Shown here one piece after another: positions 27,737 through 35,276 of a stretch of DNA of 64,000 nucleotides. Position 1 is the first letter of the stretch; every line of letters starts with the position of its first letter. The notes below the pieces were generated by a model. It saw only the letters and a list, made by a program, of their open reading frames with translations, did no database searches and was not told the DNA's origin. Where the stretch lies: contig CANRYS010000004.1 of assembly GCA_947644305.1 (NCBI GenBank), forward strand, positions 62,001-126,000. Reading direction: 5' to 3'. The position numbers and the translations under genes are program-made. The DNA comes from an uncultured Roseburia sp. Its GTDB lineage: Bacteria > Bacillota > Clostridia > Lachnospirales > Lachnospiraceae.

Positions 27737-28882
27737 TTATTCCACTATGGCAAGTGTCTGACCCTCGGACAGCCCCTGAGCCACCAAATAGTCCTTTTCA
27801 TTTTTATAATTGCTCACGATAAACCGTTTATGAAGATTTCCGTTTTCTAACACCCATACAAAGGATTTATTCGTAAAGCCCACCGATTCCGTATCCACAG
27901 CTCTGGCATCGATCATCAGTGCATCTTTAACTTCAAAGGATACCGCATGAATATAAATATTGTTTGTATCAAAATCATACTTCCTCTTGTCCGCATCGCT
28001 GACATCGATATAAACAACCTTGTCCCCCCCCGAATCCGTCTCATCGGTACCCGTCAGGTCACTGGCGGTCACCACTTTGCCCGCTACCTCATGCTCGTAA
28101 TTCTTCATGTTTTTGCCAAGGCGAACTGACACACTCATATTATATCTCAGCATAGACTCTGGATCCTTTACCTTGATCAGCCATTTGTCATTATTGCGAA
28201 ATTCCACGATCTTTTGGGAGGAATCAATCTCCTCTCCCACCTTATCCCTGCTGACAGAAGTAACCACGCCGCCCTTTTTAGCCACCAAATTCGTCTTGGA
28301 TTGCATTCTCACCAGTGTGGCATACGCTTTTTCCTGATCAAGCAGTTCCTTCTCTCCCTTCTTATATGCCTCGATCTCCTTACGTATTTTTTTGATCTCC
28401 AGACTCTTCATCTTCTTCTCTGACTTCTGGGATAGACGCTTATACTCCTGCTCGGCCTGGGACAAACTATTATTCAGGCTGCCCAGCCCGGACTCATACT
28501 CTGCTCTCGCCTGTTCGTTCACGAGCCTCTGCTTCTCCAGCTTGGTCTTGGAAGTTTCCAGATGAAATACAGCCAACACATCCCCTTTTCGGACCCTCTG
28601 ATTCCTCTTCACCTTGATCGAATCCAATACAGCGTCCTCTTCATCGATATAAACCGTCTCAATATCCGTATATTCCAGCTCCCCGGTATCGGAATAAATC
28701 TCCTGGTAGTCCTCTCTGCGGACGGTTACGGTCTCATATGACTCAGCAGCTTCCACCGCTCCACCGGATACCTCTTCCTCATACAAAAGAACTTCCCCTT
28801 CGCCGCTGCCAGTACCTCCTCCACAGGCAGTCAGGACAAGGGCTGCCAGGACAGACAGCGAAATTAACTTAGCTTTCCACAT
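27737..28882 (-). CDS. HlyD/MacA-type adaptor lipoprotein 1
   Basis: This 381-residue protein has a lipoprotein signal with lipobox LTAC near residue 20, a lipoyl/barrel-sandwich half motif (VDSIKVKRNQRVRKGDVLAVF type), a coiled-coil hairpin of about 100 residues and a second half-motif (NLVAKKGGVVTSV). The C-terminal part ends in VAQGLSEGQTLAIVE. This is the membrane-fusion adaptor arrangement. The start at 28882 has GGGG 9 bases upstream; an ATG at 28891 abuts the ribosome site. It overlaps adaptor 2 by 14 bases and precedes the permease by 16 bases. Confidence 0.85.
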   Translation of the reverse strand: MWKAKLISLSVLAALVLTACGGGTGSGEGEVLLYEEEVSGGAVEAAESYETVTVRREDYQEIYSDTGELEYTDIETVYIDEEDAVLDSIKVKRNQRVRKGDVLAVFHLETSKTKLEKQRLVNEQARAEYESGLGSLNNSLSQAEQEYKRLSQKSEKKMKSLEIKKIRKEIEAYKKGEKELLDQEKAYATLVRMQSKTNLVAKKGGVVTSVSRDKVGEEIDSSQKIVEFRNNDKWLIKVKDPESMLRYNMSVSVRLGKNMKNYEHEVAGKVVTASDLTGTDETDSGGDKVVYIDVSDADKRKYDFDTNNIYIHAVSFEVKDALMIDARAVDTESVGFTNKSFVWVLENGNLHKRFIVSNYKNEKDYLVAQGLSEGQTLAIVE

Positions 28883-29972
28883 ATACAACATCCCCTTCCT
28901 TCACTCCCGTAACAAGCTGAACATATGCGTCTGTCTGCGTCCCCACGGTTACCGCTGTTTTAATCTTGGCGTCTCCCTCTACGAGATAAACGTATTTTTC
29001 CTCCCCGCTGCCAAGCAACGCATTCACTGGTACCACCAGGGCGTCTTTCACAGAGTCCGTATGCAGTTCCACGGCAGCAGAGTTCCCCACTTCTGCCGAA
29101 ACATGGTCCTCTTTAAAATCAAACCAGGAATTCTCTGGAACTACTCCCCGCTCAATTTCTTCTCTCGATAGTTCTTGTTCCTCAATCTCGATCTCATACT
29201 CTTTCCCGCCGATCACCGCAATGCAGCGGTTCGCCTTGGCGATCAGAGAGGAAGATACAAAAGCTGTCTTAAGCCTGGGTTTCTCCATGTTCGCCACCTG
29301 AATGGCCGTATTTCCTCCCTGCACCATATAACCGCTTCCTCCCACTGTTCCGATCACTTCTCCGTTTATCGGCGAATACAGTTTAGCTCCTTTTGTGCTT
29401 TTCTTTAGTTCCGCAAGCTGTCTTTCCTTCTGGCGGATCTCCAACTGCTGCAGTTCCTTTTGCTGCAAAAGCTTTTCCTCCGCAATTTTCACATCCATTT
29501 TTACACTTTCTATCTGCTTCTTTACCTTTTTTCTCCGGGAGGAGTCTTTCTCTTTCTCAAGCTGCTTTCGCAGCTCCTTTATATTTTCCTCCAGCATCTC
29601 TATATCATACTGCCCCTGTTTATTTCTGTCTTCGTTTTGCGCTTTCAAGGTTTCGATCTCACTTCTCAGATCTTTTGCCTTTCCAGAAGTCACAGAAAGG
29701 GAGGCCAGTAGTTGCCCCTCTTTTACTTTATCACCAATGGATACATTCAGACTCTCAATGCTTCCCGAAGACAAAAAGGAAAGTTCTTCCACACTGGGCA
29801 CGATCTGGGCAGAAAATGCCACCACTCCGCTCAGGTCCATCTTCACCACCTCCGCGGTATCCATGTCCACCCCCACAGGTTTAATCAACTCCGGCACTTC
29901 CAACGCCTTCGTCTCACCACAGCCGCTCAGAAGAAGAACGGCTGCCATACACACACCCACGATCTTTTTCAT
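28869..29972 (-). CDS. HlyD/MacA-type adaptor lipoprotein 2
   Basis: This 367-residue lipoprotein has lipobox LLSGC near residue 18, and a barrel-sandwich half around SIESLNVSIGDKVKEGQLLA. A long charged coiled coil follows (about 95-190, Lys/Glu/Gln-rich), then the second half (GAKLYSPINGEVIGTVG) and a C-terminal beta domain ending VKEGDVVYVES. The ATG at 29972 with GGAG at 6 bases gives a proper signal peptide; the upstream in-frame ATG does not. It is one of three different adaptors in the operon, with low overall identity to the other two. Confidence 0.85.
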   Translation of the reverse strand: MKKIVGVCMAAVLLLSGCGETKALEVPELIKPVGVDMDTAEVVKMDLSGVVAFSAQIVPSVEELSFLSSGSIESLNVSIGDKVKEGQLLASLSVTSGKAKDLRSEIETLKAQNEDRNKQGQYDIEMLEENIKELRKQLEKEKDSSRRKKVKKQIESVKMDVKIAEEKLLQQKELQQLEIRQKERQLAELKKSTKGAKLYSPINGEVIGTVGGSGYMVQGGNTAIQVANMEKPRLKTAFVSSSLIAKANRCIAVIGGKEYEIEIEEQELSREEIERGVVPENSWFDFKEDHVSAEVGNSAAVELHTDSVKDALVVPVNALLGSGEEKYVYLVEGDAKIKTAVTVGTQTDAYVQLVTGVKEGDVVYVES

Positions 29973-30009
29973 ATCATTCTCCGTTTCTGTGCAGGTCATA
30001 TTTCTGCAC

Positions 30010-31047
30010 CTAATTTGCTATCACCTGTTCATTTTCCTCCAGCCCGCCAAGGATCTCCACCGAATTATTGATGGTCTCCCCGATCGTAACCTCCTTCATG
30101 GTTTTCAGGCCATTTTCATCTTCGTAATAAACCACATGTTTATCTCCCATGGTATATACGATGGAGACCGGAAGATACAGAACGTCTTTTTTCTCTTTTA
30201 GTACAACCTTATAGATGCAGGTGGTTCCCTCCTCCAGATTCACTTTATTATTGGGGTAAAAATAGATGCTGTCTGTGGAATCTTTATCCTTTCGGATCGT
30301 TGCCTTATACTCCATTCCCTTCACTTCCACCGTAACGACATCTCCCTCCTTACAGTAGGAAGCGTACTTGCTATTCGCCTCAAAACGATTTTTCGTTGCC
30401 CCTTCTATGATCACAGTTGGTTCGGAACTGTCCCCAAAGGTTCCCTCGGCTTTCTGATCCACAAAAGTAACGACGCCATTCACCGATGCTGTGATCTCCT
30501 CTGCCTCGATCTCTTCTCTGGCAATTCTGGCATCCATACGTGTAAGTTTCAGGCTGGATTCGTAAGAGCGAATCTCCTGTTCATACTGCTGCCTTATGCC
30601 ATCGATCTCCTTCTTGCTTCCGCCAATCTTCTGCTGCTTCTCAATCTCAAGGTTCATCATACGCTTCGCCTGGCGGATCTGCAGTTCCATTTTTTCAATC
30701 CTATTCTCCGCCTCTCGCAGCGTATTTTCGCTGCCCTGAAGCACATAACTCAAAATCTTATCCCCAGCTTTCACCCTCTGTCCCTTCTGGACATATATTT
30801 TTTTCACAACACCCACTCCGTCCGTCTGGATCTCTTCTCTTACCGTTCCTTTATATTTACCGGAGATCTCTTCTGTCTTTACCAGGTTCCCTCTCTCCAC
30901 TGAGACTTTATTAAAATCTGCCCCCTCATATTCTTTCACAACGGGCGCCGCATCAAATTCTTCCTCCGTTGGCAAAAGCCCACAAGAGGTCAGGCACAGA
31001 CATATGCTGGCTCCGGCCAGAACTGGGATGATCTTTTTTCCTTTCAA
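30010..31047 (-). CDS. HlyD/MacA-type adaptor lipoprotein 3
   Basis: This 345-residue lipoprotein starts at a TTG at 31047 preceded by GGAGG at 9 bases. The 57-base longer ATG version disrupts the signal peptide. The lipobox is LTSC. A barrel-sandwich half (GVVKKIYVQKGQRVKAGDKIL), a coiled coil (about 105-185), a second half (ITASVNGVVTFV) and a C-terminal domain follow. It is the first gene after the promoter at 31.13 kb. Together with the other two adaptors it suggests a hetero-oligomeric adaptor ring or alternative partners for one permease. Confidence 0.85.
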   Translation of the reverse strand: MKGKKIIPVLAGASICLCLTSCGLLPTEEEFDAAPVVKEYEGADFNKVSVERGNLVKTEEISGKYKGTVREEIQTDGVGVVKKIYVQKGQRVKAGDKILSYVLQGSENTLREAENRIEKMELQIRQAKRMMNLEIEKQQKIGGSKKEIDGIRQQYEQEIRSYESSLKLTRMDARIAREEIEAEEITASVNGVVTFVDQKAEGTFGDSSEPTVIIEGATKNRFEANSKYASYCKEGDVVTVEVKGMEYKATIRKDKDSTDSIYFYPNNKVNLEEGTTCIYKVVLKEKKDVLYLPVSIVYTMGDKHVVYYEDENGLKTMKEVTIGETINNSVEILGGLEENEQVIAN

Positions 31048-31132
31048 CTTATATTCCCTCCATTCGTAAACCCACACTTTAACTTCGCATACGGACTCCG
31101 ACATACGCCGAAACCCCTATTGATTATAACAT

Positions 31133-31138
31133 ATTTTT
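31133..31138 (-). promoter_or_regulatory. Extended -10 promoter of the adaptor/ABC operon
   Basis: Read leftwards, TGT precedes TATAAT, giving an extended -10 about 86 bases before the TTG start of the first adaptor gene. The -35 is weak. It is divergent from the amylase promoter 55 bases away. Confidence 0.6.
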
Positions 31139-31191
31139 CCGCCTCGCGAAACCAAAAAAACTTTTTTCTTCTAAAACACTTTTAAATATGA

Positions 31192-31197
31192 TATACT
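31192..31197 (+). promoter_or_regulatory. Extended -10 promoter of the GH13 gene
   Basis: TATACT preceded by TGA lies 48 bases before the ATG at 31246; no good -35 is seen. The gene's ribosome site is AAGGAGG about 8 bases before the ATG. Confidence 0.55.
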
Positions 31198-31245
31198 AGG
31201 GTGTGTCCCTTAGATTAGTAAACGATACAATGAAGGAGGATTATT

Positions 31246-32901
31246 ATGGCTTGGTACGACGAAGCGATTTTTTATCATATTTATCCCTTGGGACTATGTG
31301 GTGCACCAAAGGAAAACAACTACGGCGAGCCAGTTCACCGCTTACGTGAGCTGCTTCCCTGGATCCACCACATCAAAGAGATCGGGTGCAATGCGATCTA
31401 TATCGGTCCGCTGTTTGAATCCGTAGGACATGGCTACGAGACTACCGATTATAAGAAATTAGACAGTCGCCTCGGTGACAACCAGGATCTGACAGATTTT
31501 GTGCTGGCATGCCACAACGAGGGAATCCGCGTCATTCTGGATGGAGTCTTCAATCACACCGGAAGAGACTTTTTTGCCTTCCAGGATATCCGCAAAAACC
31601 GGGAAAATTCCCCTTACCGCGACTGGTACTGCAATGTCAATTTTGGCGGAAACAATGAATACAACGATGGTTTTTCATATGAAAACTGGGGCGGCTACAA
31701 CCTTCTCGTAAAACTGAACCAGCACAACCCTGCGGTCCGGGATTATATCTGTGATGTGATCCGTTTCTGGGTCAGTGAATTTGATATCGACGGAATCCGA
31801 CTGGACGCCGCCGATGTGCTGGACTTTGAATATATGAAAGCACTGCGCCACGTGGCAAATGAAGTCAAACCAGATTTTTGGCTGATGGGCGAGGTGATCC
31901 ATGGCGACTATACCCGCTGGGTCAACGAGGGAACTCTCCATTCCGTCACCAATTATCATCTCCACAAGGCATTGTACTCCGGTCACAACGATCACAACTT
32001 CTTTGAGATCGCTCATACGGTAAAACGCCTCTATGAGATGGGGGGCAATCGGCCAGAGGGTCTAAAACTCTACAACTTTGTCGACAACCATGATGTGGAG
32101 CGGATCTATACGAAACTTACGAATAAAGCACACTTTGCTCCCGTTCATATACTCCTTTACACGCTCCCTGGCGTTCCCTCTATATATTATGGTTCTGAAT
32201 TTGCCATAGAAGGCAAAAAAGAACAAGGTTCCGATGCCTCCCTGCGTCCGGCTCTAAACTTGGACGATTTCAGCGATGCCATAGCCCAGAATCCATGCAC
32301 TAAGCTTATCGCCAGACTGGGAACCCTCCGACAAGAAACTCCCGCACTCTCTTACGGCGACTACAAGGAATTGATCCTCACCAACCGACAATATGCCTTT
32401 TCCAGAAATACAGATGGTGTGTCCGTGATCGTGACGGTAAACAATGATGACAGCGATTTTGTCATGACGGTTCCTGCCGACGGTGCAGATGCCTACATCG
32501 GCAAACTGTCCGGCGAGACCATATCCGTCGTGAATGGAAATATCGTAGTGAACGTTCGGGCCAATTCTGGTGATATCTGGGTTCCACTGCAGGGAGAGGA
32601 TGGCGAGAAGTCTACAGAAGTAGAAGACGTACTAAAACCCTTGAACGAACCCACAACACCGACAGAACCTGAAAAAAGGATCGTGGAGGAAAAACCAGAA
32701 GCACCAGTTGACTCTACTAGCACCGATGGCACTGCGTCACCAGACTCTCCAAAGACCTTTGAGGAGGGAAAAGTCGCGGGACTTCAGGAAGCGATCATTG
32801 CAATCATGGAATCAAAAGGTCCCGTCACAGAGCAGATGCGAAAGGATGTGTACAACCAGACACACTATCCTTCCTTGATCAATTGGATCAAAAGCTTTTA
32901 G
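31246..32901 (+). CDS. Intracellular GH13 alpha-amylase-family enzyme with extra C-terminal domain
   Basis: This 551-residue enzyme is a GH13 protein of the maltogenic amylase/cyclomaltodextrinase kind, or a relative acting on alpha-glucans. The catalytic triad is visible: nucleophile in GIRLDAADV, acid/base in LMGEVIHG and the third carboxylate in FVDNHDVE. The conserved GVFNHTG is also present. There is no signal peptide, so it is cytoplasmic. After the usual beta domain (ending near residue 445) comes a Pro/Glu/Thr linker of about 50 residues and then a 45-residue helical end (EEGKVAGLQEAIIAIMESKG...). That tail is not part of a normal GH13 enzyme; its role is unknown. Confidence 0.88.
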   Translation: MAWYDEAIFYHIYPLGLCGAPKENNYGEPVHRLRELLPWIHHIKEIGCNAIYIGPLFESVGHGYETTDYKKLDSRLGDNQDLTDFVLACHNEGIRVILDGVFNHTGRDFFAFQDIRKNRENSPYRDWYCNVNFGGNNEYNDGFSYENWGGYNLLVKLNQHNPAVRDYICDVIRFWVSEFDIDGIRLDAADVLDFEYMKALRHVANEVKPDFWLMGEVIHGDYTRWVNEGTLHSVTNYHLHKALYSGHNDHNFFEIAHTVKRLYEMGGNRPEGLKLYNFVDNHDVERIYTKLTNKAHFAPVHILLYTLPGVPSIYYGSEFAIEGKKEQGSDASLRPALNLDDFSDAIAQNPCTKLIARLGTLRQETPALSYGDYKELILTNRQYAFSRNTDGVSVIVTVNNDDSDFVMTVPADGADAYIGKLSGETISVVNGNIVVNVRANSGDIWVPLQGEDGEKSTEVEDVLKPLNEPTTPTEPEKRIVEEKPEAPVDSTSTDGTASPDSPKTFEEGKVAGLQEAIIAIMESKGPVTEQMRKDVYNQTHYPSLINWIKSF

Positions 32902-32918
32902 TACCGAAGAATACAATA

Positions 32919-32955
32919 GGCTGCTAGCAGAAACTTATTCTGTGGCAGCCCTTTT
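32919..32955. terminator. Terminator between GH13 and AI-2E-family genes
   Basis: GGCTGC (32919-32924) pairs with GCAGCC (32945-32950), and inner bases extend the stem with a bulge. CTTTTAT follows rightwards. It separates two converging genes. Confidence 0.6.
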
Positions 32956-32966
32956 ATATTTCTTAT

Positions 32967-34202
32967 CTATTCCTCTTCTTTTTGATTGACTCTCCCCATC
33001 CGCTGATAACTCTGGGTATCCTGCGGCAGTCCCTTTTTCTCCAATCGTCTTGCACTCCAGTTCTTTATGGTTTTATATACTACTGCGAACACCGGAACAG
33101 CACAGATCATTCCAATAATTCCAAACAGGGAACCGAACACCAGAATCGCAAACAAAATCCAGAAACTTCCCAACCCAATGGATTCACCTATGATCTTCGG
33201 ACCGATGATATTGCCATCCACCTGAAGTATAATGATGATCAGAATGACAAAAATAATTCCCTTGACTGGATCTACCAGAAATACTAAAAAAGCACTTGGA
33301 ACCGCTCCGATATACTGTCCAAAAAACGGAATGATATTGGTAACGCCGATCAGTACGCTGATCAATGCCGTATAAGGCGTATCCGCAATACTCAGAACGA
33401 TAAAAGTAATAATTGCAACAATAATGGAATCAATGATTTTTCCACTAAAAAATTTGGCAAAAGAACGGTTGATATCCTTTCCGATCTCCAATGTCAATCT
33501 CGCATATTTTAGCGGAAGAATAGAGAACAACATTCTTTTGGCCTGGGCACAGAATGTTTCCTTGCTCGCCATAAGATAGATCGAAATGATAATTCCAATC
33601 ACCAGATTCAATAACACTCCCAGCGCATCCATCAACCCATCCGAAACGGTTCCCAAAACCTCTGTACTGGTAGGGATCAGTTCATTTTGCATCCATCCGA
33701 TCAACTGCACATAAATGGTTTCTGATGTTTCTTTTAAGTAATTCGCGATCTCCGGGTGCTTGCCGCTAAGTTCCTGCGCTACATTCACAATATTGCGGTA
33801 ATACTCGGGAAGACTATTGGCAAGATTCGTAATACTCTCCACCACCTCCGGCAGAACTAGCATCGTCAACCAAAACAGAACTGCCAGCGCCATGACGAGC
33901 ACCACTGCCACGGAAACTGCCCGACTTATCCCCCGGACAGCCTTGCGCTTCTTGATAACCTTTCGGAACAGGGGAATAAAAATATTACGCTCCACCACAT
34001 TCACCAGCGGGCTCAGCAGATATGCCACTGCCAGTCCAATGTAAACTGGCATCAGTGCCGAATTTATCTTTCCTAAAATGCCCATGACTCCATCCATATT
34101 AAAAAATAAAAAAGCACAGATCAAAACTGCGATCAATACACAAAAGGCAGTCAGTCCAGCATACACATACTTATTGTCAAATCTCTTATTCAAAAGTCTC
34201 AT
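32967..34202 (-). CDS. AI-2E/PerM family membrane transporter
   Basis: This 411-residue integral membrane protein has the AI-2E transporter (PerM/YdiK) family layout. It has paired N-terminal segments with a PVYIGLAVAYLLSPLV motif, a central soluble stretch (about 130-200) and a C-terminal block with the family-typical segments TNIIPFFGQYIGAVPS and IIGPKIIGESIGL. Members include Na+/H+ antiporters and a proposed AI-2 exporter, so the substrate is open. The ATG at 34202 lies only 2 bases from a perfect AGGAGG. GTG 34205 and a TTG nine bases downstream are alternatives. Confidence 0.85.
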   Translation of the reverse strand: MRLLNKRFDNKYVYAGLTAFCVLIAVLICAFLFFNMDGVMGILGKINSALMPVYIGLAVAYLLSPLVNVVERNIFIPLFRKVIKKRKAVRGISRAVSVAVVLVMALAVLFWLTMLVLPEVVESITNLANSLPEYYRNIVNVAQELSGKHPEIANYLKETSETIYVQLIGWMQNELIPTSTEVLGTVSDGLMDALGVLLNLVIGIIISIYLMASKETFCAQAKRMLFSILPLKYARLTLEIGKDINRSFAKFFSGKIIDSIIVAIITFIVLSIADTPYTALISVLIGVTNIIPFFGQYIGAVPSAFLVFLVDPVKGIIFVILIIIILQVDGNIIGPKIIGESIGLGSFWILFAILVFGSLFGIIGMICAVPVFAVVYKTIKNWSARRLEKKGLPQDTQSYQRMGRVNQKEEE

Positions 34203-34217
34203 CACCTCCTGCCATTC

Positions 34218-34241
34218 TAGCTCGGCGGCGCCGTCGAGCTA
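34218..34241. promoter_or_regulatory. 24-bp palindrome in the AI-2E leader
   Basis: A 24-bp inverted repeat with a single mismatched pair, GC-rich in an AT-rich surrounding, starts about 7 bases left of the -10 of the leftward promoter. It would form the first part of the transcript. It can be a repressor operator or a leader hairpin that could mask the AGGAGG 9 bases downstream. Confidence 0.6.
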
Positions 34242-34247
34242 AACATT

Positions 34248-34276
34248 ATTATATAATGGATTGGAAATATTTTCAA
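34248..34276 (-). promoter_or_regulatory. Promoter of the AI-2E-family gene
   Basis: Read leftwards, TTGAAA (34271-34276) and TATAAT (34248-34253) are 17 bases apart. The remaining 34277-34478 gap should also hold the agrB promoter. A TATATA box near 34434 and an AGTTGTAC word near 34358 were seen, but no convincing -35/-10 pair. Confidence 0.8.
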
Positions 34277-34478
34277 CCCAACTTTGCTGCAAATCCATTA
34301 CACTTCGTATGTTTATTTCCATGGATATATATGTAGTGTCCAAAACAATTCATAAAGTTGTACTTTTTCCCTTATATATTCCAATGTCCCTACTATATAC
34401 ACAAAATGCAGACCTCTAGCGATATATCCAAAAACCAAAATCCATTTATGCTATTCTCTCCCTCGGAGGATAACATAA

Positions 34479-35075
34479 ATGTCAGCATTCAAAGATATTT
34501 CCCCGTATTTGTCGCGGGAATTCCATTTTACTGAGCTGGAAATCGCCAGAATTCGTTATGTAATCATCAGTTTTATATCGGAGACCAGCAAATTAGCTAT
34601 ATTGTTTACTACATTTTCCCTGATGAACCGTCAGAAGGAATTACTAGCAACCATCCTGGTACTTTTATCCATACGTAATTTCACCGGTGGGATACATCTT
34701 TCACATTATCTGTCCTGTCTGCTCTTTACCTTTTCATTTTTATTGAGTGCGGTAGGATTGGCAGAACTGTGTTTCCCTCCCCTTTGGCTCCAAATCCTAT
34801 GCCTGACAGCCGGTATCTTTATCATCGGCATCATCGGTCCGGTTTCCTCGGACAGACGTCCCGCCCCCTCAAGGAAAAAAGGCAATGTATTCCGCATGAT
34901 CGCCTGTGTTGTGGTATTTATCTATATTCTCCTGCTTTTGAATGTCAAGTATTTACCCTTTCGGAATCTTATTTTCTGGGTAAGTATTTTACAGATACTG
35001 CAGCTAGTCGCTGCCAAACTAATAAAAGAAAGGAAACAACATCATGAAAAGATTTACAAAAACATCCCTGTATAG
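34479..35075 (+). CDS. agrB: AgrB-type peptide-processing membrane endopeptidase
   Basis: AgrB is a membrane cysteine protease that cuts the C-terminal tail from AgrD and joins the ring of the signal peptide. The 198 residues contain the family core RNFTGGIH with catalytic His73 and, exactly seven residues on, Cys80 (HLSHYLSC). Four or more hydrophobic segments follow. The ribosome site is CGGAGGA about 9 bases before the ATG. The gene overlaps agrD by 32 bases. Partners are AgrD (substrate) and, by context, the AgrC/AgrA pair encoded on the opposite strand just downstream. Confidence 0.9.
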   Translation: MSAFKDISPYLSREFHFTELEIARIRYVIISFISETSKLAILFTTFSLMNRQKELLATILVLLSIRNFTGGIHLSHYLSCLLFTFSFLLSAVGLAELCFPPLWLQILCLTAGIFIIGIIGPVSSDRRPAPSRKKGNVFRMIACVVVFIYILLLLNVKYLPFRNLIFWVSILQILQLVAAKLIKERKQHHEKIYKNIPV

Positions 35076-35175
35076 TCTATGCAGCCTGTGCCTTGCCCTC
35101 GGCGCATTTATGCGGTTTCACGGCACTAGCTTTGTATTCTTTGGAGAACCGGAATATCCAGAAGACAAAAACTGA
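35044..35175 (+). CDS. agrD: AgrD-type cyclic autoinducer precursor
   Basis: This 43-residue peptide gene starts within the end of agrB, with AAAGGA 9 bases upstream. The layout is an amphipathic N-terminal helix (MKRFTKTSLYSLCSLCLAL), a core around HGTSFVFF, and an acidic proline-containing tail GEPEYPEDKN, the pattern of AgrD. The position of the ring cysteine of staphylococcal peptides is serine here (Ser29). The predicted product is therefore a lactone ring Ser29-Phe33, as known for S. intermedius, not a thiolactone. The two cysteines (13 and 16) lie in the leader helix. Cleavage after Phe33 is inferred. Confidence 0.82.
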   Translation: MKRFTKTSLYSLCSLCLALGAFMRFHGTSFVFFGEPEYPEDKN

Positions 35176-35181
35176 GTGAGA

Positions 35182-35226
35182 AAAAAGAGATGTCCCAAGC
35201 TTTACCATGGTGGGACATCTCTTTTT
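35182..35226 (+). terminator. Terminator of agrBD
   Basis: A perfect 16-bp stem (AAAAAGAGATGTCCCA with its complement) and 13-nt loop are followed by a T-rich tail, 6 bases after the agrD stop. It is flanked by A and T runs on both sides, so it can also stop leftward agrC transcription. Confidence 0.9.
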
Positions 35227-35276
35227 ATTTGCGCGAAAGGCACAAGCCATGGCGCCTCCCGCGAAATCGTTTTGTC

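Noticed and set aside
29395-30201. 268-codon open frame on the + strand with Ser/Phe/Leu-rich sequence
   Set aside because: Antisense to the coiled-coil region of an adaptor lipoprotein; the composition reflects complementary Lys/Glu codons.
34345-34370. AGTTGTAC word upstream of agrB as a VirR/AgrA binding box
   Set aside because: Only one partial copy was found; LytTR regulators need paired repeats, so it was not listed as a site.
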